Of a stretch of DNA of 64,000 nucleotides, positions 52,594 through 60,227 are shown piece after piece. Positions within the stretch are counted from its first letter, which is position 1. Every line of letters begins with the position of its first letter. The notes below the pieces were generated by a model, which did not search any database, was not told the DNA's origin, and saw only the letters and a list, made by a program, of their open reading frames with translations. The stretch comes from CAVQND01 sp049518415 (lineage in GTDB: Bacteria; Verrucomicrobiota; Verrucomicrobiia; Limisphaerales; UBA8199): NCBI GenBank assembly GCA_049518415.1, contig JBEKRX010000055.1, positions 1 to 64,000 of the forward strand. Direction: 5' to 3'. The position numbers were made by a program, and so were the translations under genes.

Positions 52594-53076
52594 ATGGCCA
52601 CCGTGCCCCAATTGTTCGAGAAGGACATGGTGCGGCTGGAGGCCGAGCTGCTGGAACTGCTGGCCCAAACCGACGCCACGACGGCCCTCATCATCGATCA
52701 GGGCGGATTCCTCATCGCCAGCCGGGGTGACACGCGCCAGTTCGACCTCACCAGCATCGCCGCCCTGGCCGCCGGCGCCTTCCTGGCCAACCAAACCATT
52801 GCCAGGCTCGTCCGCGAAACTCATTTCCACAGCCTCTACCAGGAAGGCGAACAGTTCAGCCTCTTTGTCCTGGCGCTCGACTACCAATGCCTGCTGGTCG
52901 TCATTTTCGAGGTGCAGGTTAGTGTCGGCCTCGTGAAATACTACGCCCTGCCCGCCGCCCAGCGTGTCGCCCGCCAACTCCAACTCGCCCACTCCCGCAA
53001 CCCCAACTCCGGCCTGGACCTCTCCGAACTGAACCTCGCCGACACCAGCCCCCTGTTCCACCGAAAGCCCGATTGA
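52594..53076 (+). CDS. MglB-type Roadblock/LC7 domain protein
   Basis: 160 residues. The middle (ATTALIIDQGGFLIASRGDT, LTSIAALAAGAFLANQTIAR, FSLFVLALDYQCLLVVIFEV) is a Roadblock/LC7 domain similar to MglB, the GTPase-activating partner of MglA. It follows the GTPase gene with a 1-base gap, so stoichiometric production is expected. The C-terminal tail is variable. Confidence 0.85.
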   Translation: MATVPQLFEKDMVRLEAELLELLAQTDATTALIIDQGGFLIASRGDTRQFDLTSIAALAAGAFLANQTIARLVRETHFHSLYQEGEQFSLFVLALDYQCLLVVIFEVQVSVGLVKYYALPAAQRVARQLQLAHSRNPNSGLDLSELNLADTSPLFHRKPD

Positions 53077-53181
53077 CCCGTTCCTGGCGGCGATCGCCAA
53101 CGCCTCCGCTCGGGGACGACCACCACCACCTTGTTGCCTCGCCTCCGGTCTGTTGCGCGAGCGCTCCGGAACCTGAGTTGC

Positions 53182-54051
53182 TCACCTATTGTGAACCTTC
53201 CAGATGTGAAGCTTGTTCTTGAGGCCACTTTCCAGGAGCCAAATCTCATCTTCCCCGTTGACGATCTCAACGATGCTCTCGACGAAGAGAATATAAAAGA
53301 ACCAACGGATCCTCGCCGCCTCGTCCTTGGTTTCCGCTTCCCCGTCTCCGGCCAGCTTTTCGAAGTAATCTCCCGTTGAGTAGAACTTGTTCTCGGCTGG
53401 TTTGCCGCAGGGAAAAATGAACCGCACGATTGCCGTGGTTTCGTCTACCAGGTATGGGCCTGAAGCCCGTGAAACAGCTCCATAGGCTTGCTGCATGGAT
53501 TTTAACTTCCCGGCCCGGTAACGACCATTCACGTGACTAATGGAGTAACCGACGAATTTTCCAGAAATCCACTCACAAACTCTGTCAAGGTATGCCGCTC
53601 CGCTTTCGCGTTCCTCCGGGCGAAAATGGCTTTTCACTTTGTCGACTCCGGCGCTCTCCAGTCGGGCCATGATTGAATCTTTGTAGAACAGGGCATCAAG
53701 CGCGGTCCTCAAGTAGCCCTCGTTTGTCAGCGGCATGAAGAACTCAAAAAGCAAAACCGTGTCAAAGGTGGACGTGGTGTAGTCCGCCGCGACACGGCGC
53801 TTTTGCGTCACGTGGGTTTGGAACTTCTCCCAAGTCGTGAAGCGGCGAAAAACCTCGCTGACACGATACCGCCCGCGTTCCAGCGGCACCAACAGCGTTT
53901 TAAACTGCTTAGACCAGTGGGTCCTCAAGGTGCTGGCCTTGGTCCAGCCTGTTGCCGACTGAAACTGCTCTTTTGTAAACGCCTCGTGCTTGGTGAATTT
54001 TTCCAGCAAGAACTCAAACGCCTTTCGTTGCCTGAGCAGCCGAGCATTCAT
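53182..54051 (-). CDS. Unrecognised protein of the Dam-type methylase operon (candidate restriction partner)
   Basis: 289 residues, lower GC than neighbours. N-terminal about 90 residues contain a helix-turn-helix like segment (FTKEQFQSATGWTKASTLRT, RRFTTWEKFQTHV). The centre (FYKDSIMARLESAGVDKVKS, YLVDETTAIVRFIFPC) and C-terminus (WFFYILFVESIVEIVNGEDE, IWLLESGL) are not recognised. It starts 7 bases after the 102-residue gene on the same strand, in the position of a restriction enzyme after its methylase. Catalytic residues of a nuclease were not identified; assignment is by context only. Confidence 0.5.
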   Translation of the reverse strand: MNARLLRQRKAFEFLLEKFTKHEAFTKEQFQSATGWTKASTLRTHWSKQFKTLLVPLERGRYRVSEVFRRFTTWEKFQTHVTQKRRVAADYTTSTFDTVLLFEFFMPLTNEGYLRTALDALFYKDSIMARLESAGVDKVKSHFRPEERESGAAYLDRVCEWISGKFVGYSISHVNGRYRAGKLKSMQQAYGAVSRASGPYLVDETTAIVRFIFPCGKPAENKFYSTGDYFEKLAGDGEAETKDEAARIRWFFYILFVESIVEIVNGEDEIWLLESGLKNKLHIWKVHNR

Positions 54052-54058
54052 ACTAGTT

Positions 54059-54367
54059 TTACTTTTCAGCCGGCCAGCGCGCCGTCTTCCTGGCCGGCGG
54101 GATTTGCTCGTTTCTGCTCCGGCACAAGCAGTTAGCGGTCACCTTCCACCCTTTCCGAATCCTCGCCGCCCTCAACACCGGGAACTTGACACCCTTGACC
54201 GTGGCAGGGCCTCCCTCTCTGTCTCCGGCCAAGACATCCCACCAGTTCCGGCGTGTGCGCACCCCTTCATTCTCCCATTTTCCGGCGACCTCATCTATCA
54301 AAGAAGCCACGTCCTCGTAGTGGTTTTCGAGAAGCCAACGCCGGGTGGTGTTAATGAGCGTCTTCAT
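54059..54367 (-). CDS. Small basic hypothetical protein in the methylase operon
   Basis: 102 residues. MKTLINTTRRWLLENHYEDV and then RTRRNWWDVLAGDREG near residue 37 are helical and basic, followed by KGVKFPVLRAARIRKGWK. The ATG overlaps the methylase stop by 4 bases (ATGA), showing coupling. It may be a control protein or a specificity part. No family is recognised. Confidence 0.65.
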   Translation of the reverse strand: MKTLINTTRRWLLENHYEDVASLIDEVAGKWENEGVRTRRNWWDVLAGDREGGPATVKGVKFPVLRAARIRKGWKVTANCLCRSRNEQIPPARKTARWPAEK

Positions 54368-55350
54368 TCCGTCTCGCCGAAGATTCGAAGCTGGAATGGT
54401 GAATCAATCGACCGCATCCGACAAGATGATTTCTTGGGCGCTCCCTTATGCTCTGGAGGCAACGAGCCCTCCCGGGATCCGCCGACCGCCCGCGCATCGG
54501 GCTGGGCCCCCACCGATTTCGGCTTGAAGACCGCAATGAGTTCGCTGGCTCTTCGCCGGCTGCTCCCGTCGCAACTGATCGTGCGGGAGACCAGGACGGG
54601 GACGATCAGCGAGGCGTCTTGGTAAAGTTGTCTTGTCAACCCTGTATCGTGATTGGAGATGACGACGATTGCGCCTCTTCGAGCGGCCTCAACGGCACAC
54701 GCTGCCAAGCTCTTCTGGTCCTCGATTGAAAAACCGCCCGAGGCGTAATCCGTAAAGTTCTTTGAAGTTGCGGTCAGGGAGACATAAGGAGGGTCACAAT
54801 ACACCACATCGCCGGTTGCCGCCGCCGACATCGACGTCCTAAAATTCTGGGCGCTCAACGAGGCCGACCTAAGCCTGACCGCGAAATCCAGCATCTCCTC
54901 GCGTGGAAAGTACGGCCTCTCGTAGGACCCGAACGGCGTGTTGAATTGCCCAGCTTGATTATACCGGCATAGCCCATTGTAGCAATGCCGGTTCAAGTAA
55001 ACGAACAGGGCGGCACGGCGTTGCGGGTCGCCCGCCTTGTTGAACTCACCCCGGAAGCGGTAGAATTTGTCCTCCCTGTTGTTTTCCGGGGCAAAAAGCT
55101 CCTCGCACTGGCGGACGAATTTGGCCCCCAGTTGGCAGAGCACCCGGTAGAGGGAGATCAGGTCCCCGTTTGAGTCGCAAAGAAGATTAGCCCGGTATTC
55201 AGTGTTCAGGAAGACGGCCCCAGCCCCCACGAACGGTTCGATGAGTCGGAACTCGCCGACAGGCAGAAGGGGCTTGATGGCGCTGATCAGTTTGGTCTTG
55301 CCTCCCGCCCACTTCAGGAACGGTTTCTTGGGTCGGAATGAATCAGCCAT
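54364..55350 (-). CDS. Dam-type DNA adenine (N6) methyltransferase
   Basis: 328 residues from ATG 55350; in-frame codons further upstream have no methylase similarity. FLKWAGGKTKLI (residues 10-21) and FVGAGAVFL are the SAM-binding motifs, LYRVLCQLG and FVYLNRHCYNGLCRYN follow, and DPPYVS (near residue 185) is the DPPY catalytic motif of alpha-class Dam/DpnM methylases. FTDYASGGFSIEDQKSLAA is family-typical. It heads a coupled three-gene operon with two unknown genes. The recognition sequence cannot be read. Confidence 0.92.
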   Translation of the reverse strand: MADSFRPKKPFLKWAGGKTKLISAIKPLLPVGEFRLIEPFVGAGAVFLNTEYRANLLCDSNGDLISLYRVLCQLGAKFVRQCEELFAPENNREDKFYRFRGEFNKAGDPQRRAALFVYLNRHCYNGLCRYNQAGQFNTPFGSYERPYFPREEMLDFAVRLRSASLSAQNFRTSMSAAATGDVVYCDPPYVSLTATSKNFTDYASGGFSIEDQKSLAACAVEAARRGAIVVISNHDTGLTRQLYQDASLIVPVLVSRTISCDGSSRRRASELIAVFKPKSVGAQPDARAVGGSREGSLPPEHKGAPKKSSCRMRSIDSPFQLRIFGETE

Positions 55351-55636
55351 TTTGGGTTCTTCGTTTTCCTGACGATCATTAAGCGGCTGGTTTTGAAAAT
55401 CAACCGGAAAGAACTGACCATGCCGGAAGTCCTCGGCACCCTGGCCGGAACTGCGGTTGGCCTTAATGCCGGGATCGGCGCGCGCCTTTGGAACCACGGC
55501 CCCGGTTGTGGCGCCGGCGCGGGCTGGTCGTAAAGCGCTCTACGCTTTCGGCGGGTCGATTTCTTTAGCACGGTGGGGATCCATCTGCCAGTGGCCGGAG
55601 AACTTCAAGACTAATCAGCCGCCCACCATTCCCTGG

Positions 55637-55883
55637 GGCGCATCCTGACACTGCCCCCGAGCGCGGGCAGAAGCCCTCCACCCTTCCCCCCTCCCATGCG
55701 CTCGGAGCGCATGGGAGGGGGGTGATCCGTTTTTCCACTTTACCCAGGGCCCCGGCGCGCCGGGGCCCCGCTCGGAGCGGGACGGGCCTTGCCCTGGGCT
55801 AGTGTCTTCCGGCCCCTCCGGGGCGGAAGGATGCCGCGCTGCGCGCGGGTAGAGTGGAATTGGTGGCAGTGTCGGGATGCGCC
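55637..55883. mobile_element. Roughly 250-bp MITE-like element, copy 2 of 3
   Basis: Starts GGCGCATCCTGACACTGCC and ends GGCAGTGTCGGGATGCGCC: terminal inverted repeats of 19 bases with one mismatch. The inner palindromes are the same as in copy 1, with a CCCCGGCGCGCCGGGG stretch added. It ends one base before the stop codon of the minus-strand gene beginning at 55885, so it inserted just after, or defines, that stop. Confidence 0.88.
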
Positions 55884-55884
55884 C

Positions 55885-56883
55885 CTACGGTGGGGCCAGC
55901 CGGAAGAATTGGCTCGCCGCGCCCGCAGGCACGGCAACGCTATTCTGGCCATTCAGCACCCGGACCGTCGCGTTGACCAGCGACCAGGCGGCGGGCGGGA
56001 CCGGGTTCGTGGCCGACCAGAGATTAAAGCCGGCGGGGTAAAGGGGCCAGGAAATGACGGCGCTGTCGTTGGTCAAGGCAATGCTCAGGCTGAGGTTTAA
56101 GAACGCAAAGGCCAGCGCGTAAGTTTCGCTGGCGGAGACCTGGTTGAGAGCGCCCTTGAGTACCTGGAGATCGTATCGTCCGGCGGGCAGGGCGGCCAGG
56201 AAGATATGTTCCACATTGTCCACCGCGCTGGTGCTGCAGGCCGCCAGATGGCCGTTGGCGGCGTAATTGTCGTATTCCTGCTCCACCATGGCCAGGTCCG
56301 AGCTGGACAAATTCACGAAGATGAAACTCTGATTCACGACCCGGGCGGCGATCGCCGGCGGCGACTCCGCGGCGATGAGGTTGTTGAAAAAATACCCCGC
56401 CTCATAGTTGTCCACGTGACCGATTTGCCAGGCCACGCCGCCGGGGGCGCCGAAGAAATTGCGGCCCACCCCGTCCGCGTGCAAGGATTCGCCGCCAACG
56501 CTGTTGGGGTAATCCGCGGCCGTGCCGGCGCTGGAAACGTAAGTGAAGACATCGGCCGCCTGGCCGACGCTCGACGGATTGACCTCGAAAGCCAGCGGCG
56601 GGGTCGAGGACGTGGGCGCCTCCACCTGGGCCACCCGGATGCCGCTGCCGGCCAGGGCGGGGTCAGTCTGGCGCAGCATAGTGACGCCGATCGTGTCGAG
56701 GTCGGCTCCCCGCAAACAGGCGCCAGCCGCCCAGCACAGGACCACGCAGACCAATTCGGCGCGGCGGAGCCAGCCCCGTTGCCGCGAGCGGTGAGGTGGT
56801 AGCACCCGCCCGGGCGCTCGATGCGCCGTGGGCGTGCCATGTCCGGCGTTCAAGCACCAGCAGCGCACAAAGCCAAGCCGCAA
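55885..56883 (-). CDS. Subtilase-like secreted protein with an internal deletion
   Basis: 332 residues in one frame. Mature-like sequence starts near residue 60 (GADLDTIGVTMLRQTDPALA, GIRVAQVEAP) and contains HADGVGRNFFGAPGGVAWQI followed by GHVDNYEAGYFFNNLIAA and IAARVVNQSFIF, all arranged like an S8-type family of Verrucomicrobiota secreted proteins. Between YDNYAANGHLAA and DNVEHIFLAALPAGRYDLQV the catalytic-Ser region expected from that family is absent. The gene therefore appears to carry an in-frame internal deletion. The true start is uncertain: the ATG at 56883 region lies in a RAYT relic, and a GTG or TTG start near 56760 is possible. Confidence 0.5.
   Translation of the reverse strand: MRLGFVRCWCLNAGHGTPTAHRAPGRVLPPHRSRQRGWLRRAELVCVVLCWAAGACLRGADLDTIGVTMLRQTDPALAGSGIRVAQVEAPTSSTPPLAFEVNPSSVGQAADVFTYVSSAGTAADYPNSVGGESLHADGVGRNFFGAPGGVAWQIGHVDNYEAGYFFNNLIAAESPPAIAARVVNQSFIFVNLSSSDLAMVEQEYDNYAANGHLAACSTSAVDNVEHIFLAALPAGRYDLQVLKGALNQVSASETYALAFAFLNLSLSIALTNDSAVISWPLYPAGFNLWSATNPVPPAAWSLVNATVRVLNGQNSVAVPAGAASQFFRLAPP
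56774..56840 (-). pseudogene. RAYT transposase N-terminal remnant
   Basis: From ATG 56840 the minus strand reads MARPRRIERPGGCYHLTARG then NG, the standard RAYT N-terminus, and after about 22 residues the match stops. It lies across the start of the subtilase-like gene. It is a second RAYT relic in the window, in another frame of the gene at 55885. Confidence 0.65.
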
Positions 56884-56927
56884 TTGTAAAAAGATTTAGA
56901 TGCGACCCCGTGTCTTTTTCCGCGCAT

Positions 56928-57767
56928 TCAGCTCTTCGCGTGTTTTCTAGAAAGGCCCAATTCTGCTAATGGATTTGCAGGAATGTCCTCAAACGTGATT
57001 GTTCCTTCTTCAGGACTCGATGGCAACGCTAAAACAACCTTCGCCACCGCATTCTCGTGGACCCGTTTGGCTTCTTTGTGAAGGCTGAGAAAATACGATT
57101 CGATGCGATCCAGGTTGCTTGCATATACAGCTTGGATTACAACAGAGAACCCCTGGATAACCATACGATTGTGTTGCTTGATAATGGCTAATAAATCGAA
57201 ATCGGTTTCCGGGCGACCCCGCAGATGGCTCTTTTCCCAACCATTGTATTCTGTAAGCAGGGCCGCTTTGGAGTATTTAACCGTCGCAACGCGACCGGCT
57301 CTATCGTGTCGAAGGTTCATCCCACCGACTGGAAAGCCACAATGCTGTACGAAATTCCGGAAGTCCTGGCAGAATGCGTACTCAAAACGGTTATCTTCCA
57401 AAAGCTGGATGTATTTCATGAATCTCAGCACCTGTTCGGATCTTCGGCCAAAATCCCGAATTAGACTTGTCCGAAGGTGCTGCCACAGAGCGTAAGACGA
57501 AGAGAGGTAGTTCATAAAATGGCGATTAGCCTGGACTAAGGCCCTGTTCTTATCCGGATTCTGGGAGGATTCAAGCTCGTGGATGAAAGACATAAGCGCC
57601 GCAAAATTCAGTTCAACAATATGCAGCAGAGAAAATCGTTGGCGGAGCCTGACAAAATCAGCCAATACCCTCTCGTGGTCCGCAAATTGTTCCGGCGTAA
57701 ACTCGCGGATACAATGAACGTTGTATGATTTATCTGACGCGGTGAAGACAGCGGTGAGATAGGCCAT
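56928..57767 (-). CDS. Hypothetical protein of the second accessory island
   Basis: 279 residues, lower GC than surrounding genes. Alpha-helical throughout (FTPEQFADHERVLADFVRLR, QRFSLLHIVELNFAALM), no signal peptide or membrane helix. No family is recognised. It lies between two RAYT-linked regions and 32 bases or so downstream of the hairpin at 57793-57846, on the same strand as the nuclease-like gene. Confidence 0.65.
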   Translation of the reverse strand: MAYLTAVFTASDKSYNVHCIREFTPEQFADHERVLADFVRLRQRFSLLHIVELNFAALMSFIHELESSQNPDKNRALVQANRHFMNYLSSSYALWQHLRTSLIRDFGRRSEQVLRFMKYIQLLEDNRFEYAFCQDFRNFVQHCGFPVGGMNLRHDRAGRVATVKYSKAALLTEYNGWEKSHLRGRPETDFDLLAIIKQHNRMVIQGFSVVIQAVYASNLDRIESYFLSLHKEAKRVHENAVAKVVLALPSSPEEGTITFEDIPANPLAELGLSRKHAKS

Positions 57768-57792
57768 ACATCGATAATGGTTTATCCATGAG

Positions 57793-57846
57793 TGGGGTCG
57801 GTCCTATAATCTTTTCATATAGGCAAAGATTATAGGACCGACCCCA
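57793..57846. repeat. Perfect 21-bp inverted repeat, REP-like hairpin
   Basis: TGGGGTCGGTCCTATAATCTT (57793-57813) is exactly complementary to AAGATTATAGGACCGACCCC and A (57826-57846), with a 12-base loop. The similar GGGGGTCAGTCCTAGAATT lies at 58782-58800, before the RAYT gene. This type of GGGGTCGGTCC sequence accompanies RAYT transposases. Confidence 0.9.
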
Positions 57847-57877
57847 GTAAAGAGAACGTGACCAGCCCTTGCCCTTG

Positions 57878-58756
57878 TCACAAGGTAGAGTTGTACGACG
57901 CCTTGATGAGATTGAGCAGGTAATTAACGTCTGTTTCCCCCGTGAACTTTACCATGCCCAAGTAACCCCATTCGTTGCTGGTGATATCCTTTACCAAGCC
58001 AGCCGTATCTTCTGGATACTTCGGCTCGCGCAACAATAACTGTATCCACGTCTTTCTGAATTCGAATCGCGTAAAGCTTTTCGTTGTCCTGTAGGTGACG
58101 CCCGTTTTCTGACCTTGCCGCTCCTCTACTGACGGGAGTTGAAGTATTTTATCTCGCAATTCATTGAACAACTTTCGCATTTCCGGTGTTGTGATGCTGA
58201 GATGGTGCTTCAGATCGTAGGTCAACTCTTCCTCGCGCTTGCTCGGCTTATTGGGTGGAAAGGGCTTCTCGGGTAGCGGACTGTACTCGTTCTCAATATG
58301 CAGAATGTTCCCCTCATACACAGCGTATGTCTTAAGTTCAACATTTCTCACTCTCTGAACTGCCGCCTTGATGTACCTGCTGAAACCTTGGGCAATTAAC
58401 ACCACTCTGGGTTGCTCCCAGTTGACGACAATGCTCTTCCCTAGACGGTTTTCCACAAGCAGTTCCAAGTGGTTTTTGTTCTTTAGGAGCCAGTCAAAAT
58501 AGAAAAGCCCTTGAGCCAGGACCTCCTCGTTTTCCTTCCATTTATATTCGATGATAACTGGCGAGTTGTTTTCGTCGATACCCAGCGTATCGATTCTTCC
58601 GTCCGTGGTTTGGTACTCCTTTGCCACAAAACGGACACCCAGGATTTCTTCAAGATTCTGCGCAAAGAAATCGCGCAATTCCGCTTCGTCGCCAAAACCA
58701 TCTTTCTTGAGCCCGAGTTGCTGCGCTTTTTGTATATGTATTCTGAAAATAGGCAT
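57878..58756 (-). CDS. PD-(D/E)XK nuclease-like protein with DUF5655 domain
   Basis: 292 residues from ATG 58756. The N-terminal domain (TTDGRIDTLGIDENNSPVII, EYKWKEN near residue 57-78) has the Asp and the E-x-K of a PD-(D/E)XK-type fold. The C-terminal half (YDLKHHLSITTPEMRKLFNE, FTRFEFRKTWIQLLLREP and VKDITSNEWGYLGMVKFTGE) resembles DUF5655. It is the second protein of this kind in the window, after the one at 24385. It ends near the 21-bp hairpin and follows a RAYT-associated repeat at its start side. Confidence 0.8.
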   Translation of the reverse strand: MPIFRIHIQKAQQLGLKKDGFGDEAELRDFFAQNLEEILGVRFVAKEYQTTDGRIDTLGIDENNSPVIIEYKWKENEEVLAQGLFYFDWLLKNKNHLELLVENRLGKSIVVNWEQPRVVLIAQGFSRYIKAAVQRVRNVELKTYAVYEGNILHIENEYSPLPEKPFPPNKPSKREEELTYDLKHHLSITTPEMRKLFNELRDKILQLPSVEERQGQKTGVTYRTTKSFTRFEFRKTWIQLLLREPKYPEDTAGLVKDITSNEWGYLGMVKFTGETDVNYLLNLIKASYNSTL

Positions 58757-58781
58757 TGCGGCCTCCATTCTATCATCTACC

Positions 58782-58800
58782 GGGGGTCAGTCCTAGAATT
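58782..58800. repeat. Single half-copy of the GGGGTCGGTCC hairpin sequence
   Basis: GGGGGTCAGTCCTAGAATT resembles the left arm of the hairpin at 57793 with a few changes and no partner arm. It is 25 bases from the RAYT gene, as expected for a REP-like site. Confidence 0.6.
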
Positions 58801-58824
58801 ATGACACTTTGCTAGCATCTCACT

Positions 58825-59235
58825 TCAGTTTTCCTTGTTGAAGGCCTGGGCCAGCTCACGCCGAAGCTTTTCCAGCTTACGGCCGGGCCGGCGGCGCATC
58901 CGGCTCACCGCTTGCGCCACTCGGCTGGAGTGCCCCATGCCCAACCGTTCGCTCACCCAGCGCAGCGGCACCGTCGTGCGCTGCCGCAACCACCACGCCA
59001 AGGCCGCCTTTTCCGGCGCGCCCTCGCGCGTCTCGACCAGCAAGTGATAATGGTTGCCCCGTAAAACATAGGCGTGGATGCGCCACCCGGTTTTGTGGCA
59101 GGCTTCGCCCAACGTTTCCAGCCACTGCTTGCGATCCTGGTCGTCGCGAAAGATGTGCTGCCCGTGATTGCCGCGGGCCATGACGTGACAGACCGCTCCG
59201 CGATATTCGACGCGCACTGGTCGAGCCATTGGCAC
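58825..59235 (-). CDS. REP-associated tyrosine transposase, shortened
   Basis: 136 residues. MARPVRVEYRGAVCHVMARG, then HAYVLRGNHYHLLVETREGA (near residue 53) contain the usual start and the HYH (HUH) metal-binding motif. After that the sequence jumps to WWLRQRTTVPLRWVSERLGM, then SRVAQAVSRMRR, the C-terminal helix-turn-helix like end. The Tyr-bearing helix of normal RAYTs (about 60-80 residues) is missing, so an internal deletion is inferred and the protein is probably inactive. Confidence 0.8.
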   Translation of the reverse strand: MPMARPVRVEYRGAVCHVMARGNHGQHIFRDDQDRKQWLETLGEACHKTGWRIHAYVLRGNHYHLLVETREGAPEKAALAWWLRQRTTVPLRWVSERLGMGHSSRVAQAVSRMRRRPGRKLEKLRRELAQAFNKEN

Positions 59236-59756
59236 CAGCCTAAGCCCGCAGGCCCCGCCGGGTCAAGGTCCAAATGGCGAGAAGTGATGGGCCGACCCCT
59301 GCTCCGCCTATGTTCCTTGCGACTTCAAGAGCAAAAACACCGCTAAAATGTCCCAATACAGCCAATACAGCCAATGGAGCATTTGGCAGCGCGCCCAAAA
59401 CGCGCTATAACCATCAACCGGTGAATGCCAAACTGACAGCGCCGCTTCGCTTCGCGCTCGGCCAGGAACCGGTTCCTGCCCGTTTCCCCGCGCGCGCCAG
59501 CGGTTTTTGCAGTTATTTCCACTTATTTCCACTTAAGAATTCGGGGCCTGGCCCCCGCCAGGGGCGGCGCCGGTGGCCGCGGATGGTGGTCGGCTCTCCA
59601 AGCTCGGTCAATTCAGCTTGCAAATCAGCAACCGGAGCTTAGAGTCGGTGTTAGATTGAAAGGCCAGGCGCGGGGGACAATCGCCGGTCGCGCGCCAGTT
59701 GGTCATCCGCCGCCAGCCGACCCAACGCCCATCCGGCTGGTGCCACGTCACACGAC
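59236..59756. other. Intergenic region upstream of the RAYT gene and the TIGR03790 gene
   Basis: Contains the 9-bp repeat array at 59352-59387 on the RAYT coding strand and nothing recognised otherwise. Confidence 0.4.
59352..59387 (-). repeat. 9-bp tandem repeat array (ATTGGCT type), locus 4
   Basis: On the minus strand: GCTCCATTGGCTGTATTGGC then TGTATTGGG, followed by ACATTTTAGC. The array lies about 120 bases upstream of the shortened RAYT gene, on its coding strand, as at the other three loci. Confidence 0.75.
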
Positions 59757-59924
59757 ATGAGTTTGAAAAGCGAGATTGTGGGTTGGAGCGCGCTTGTCTC
59801 GCAGGCATGGGCGCCGGAAACGCGCTCTTTCGGCGCTCGGGTTTCTGGCGGGGGGCGCCTTGGGCGGCTGTTGGTCGGCGGCGCCGGAAGTTGGCTCTCT
59901 TCGGCGATGGCCCTCCGGTTCCGG

Positions 59925-60218
59925 GGGCATCCTGACACTGCCGCCGAGCGGGGGCGGCCCTCCCCCCTGCCCCCCTCCCATCCCGCCGGGCGGGATGGGA
60001 GGGGGGGTGATCCGTTTTTGCGGTTTACCCAGGGCGGCGGCCCGTCCCGCCAATGCGGGACGGGCCTTGCCCTGGGCTGGTATGAGCGACGCCTTTGGCG
60101 TCGGGCCTCTCCCAAGGCCTTGCCCTATTATCATGCTGCCCCGGGGCAGAAGAATGGCGCGCTGCGGGCGGGTAGAGCGGAATTGGTGGTCCCGCTCCGG
60201 GCGGGATGGGGATGCGCC
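59925..60218. mobile_element. Roughly 290-bp MITE-like element, copy 3 of 3
   Basis: Begins GGGGCATCCTGACACTGCCG and ends GGGGATGCGCC. The left palindrome is CCTCCCATCCCGCCGGGCGG with GATGGGAGG, and the second is GGCCCGTCCCGCCAATGCGG with GACGGGCC. It is more diverged and carries an extra hairpin near 60087-60122. The terminal inverted repeat at the right end is degraded (no GGCAGTGTC). It overlaps the 5' extension of the TIGR03790 gene. Confidence 0.75.
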
Positions 60219-60227
60219 CGGCTCAGC

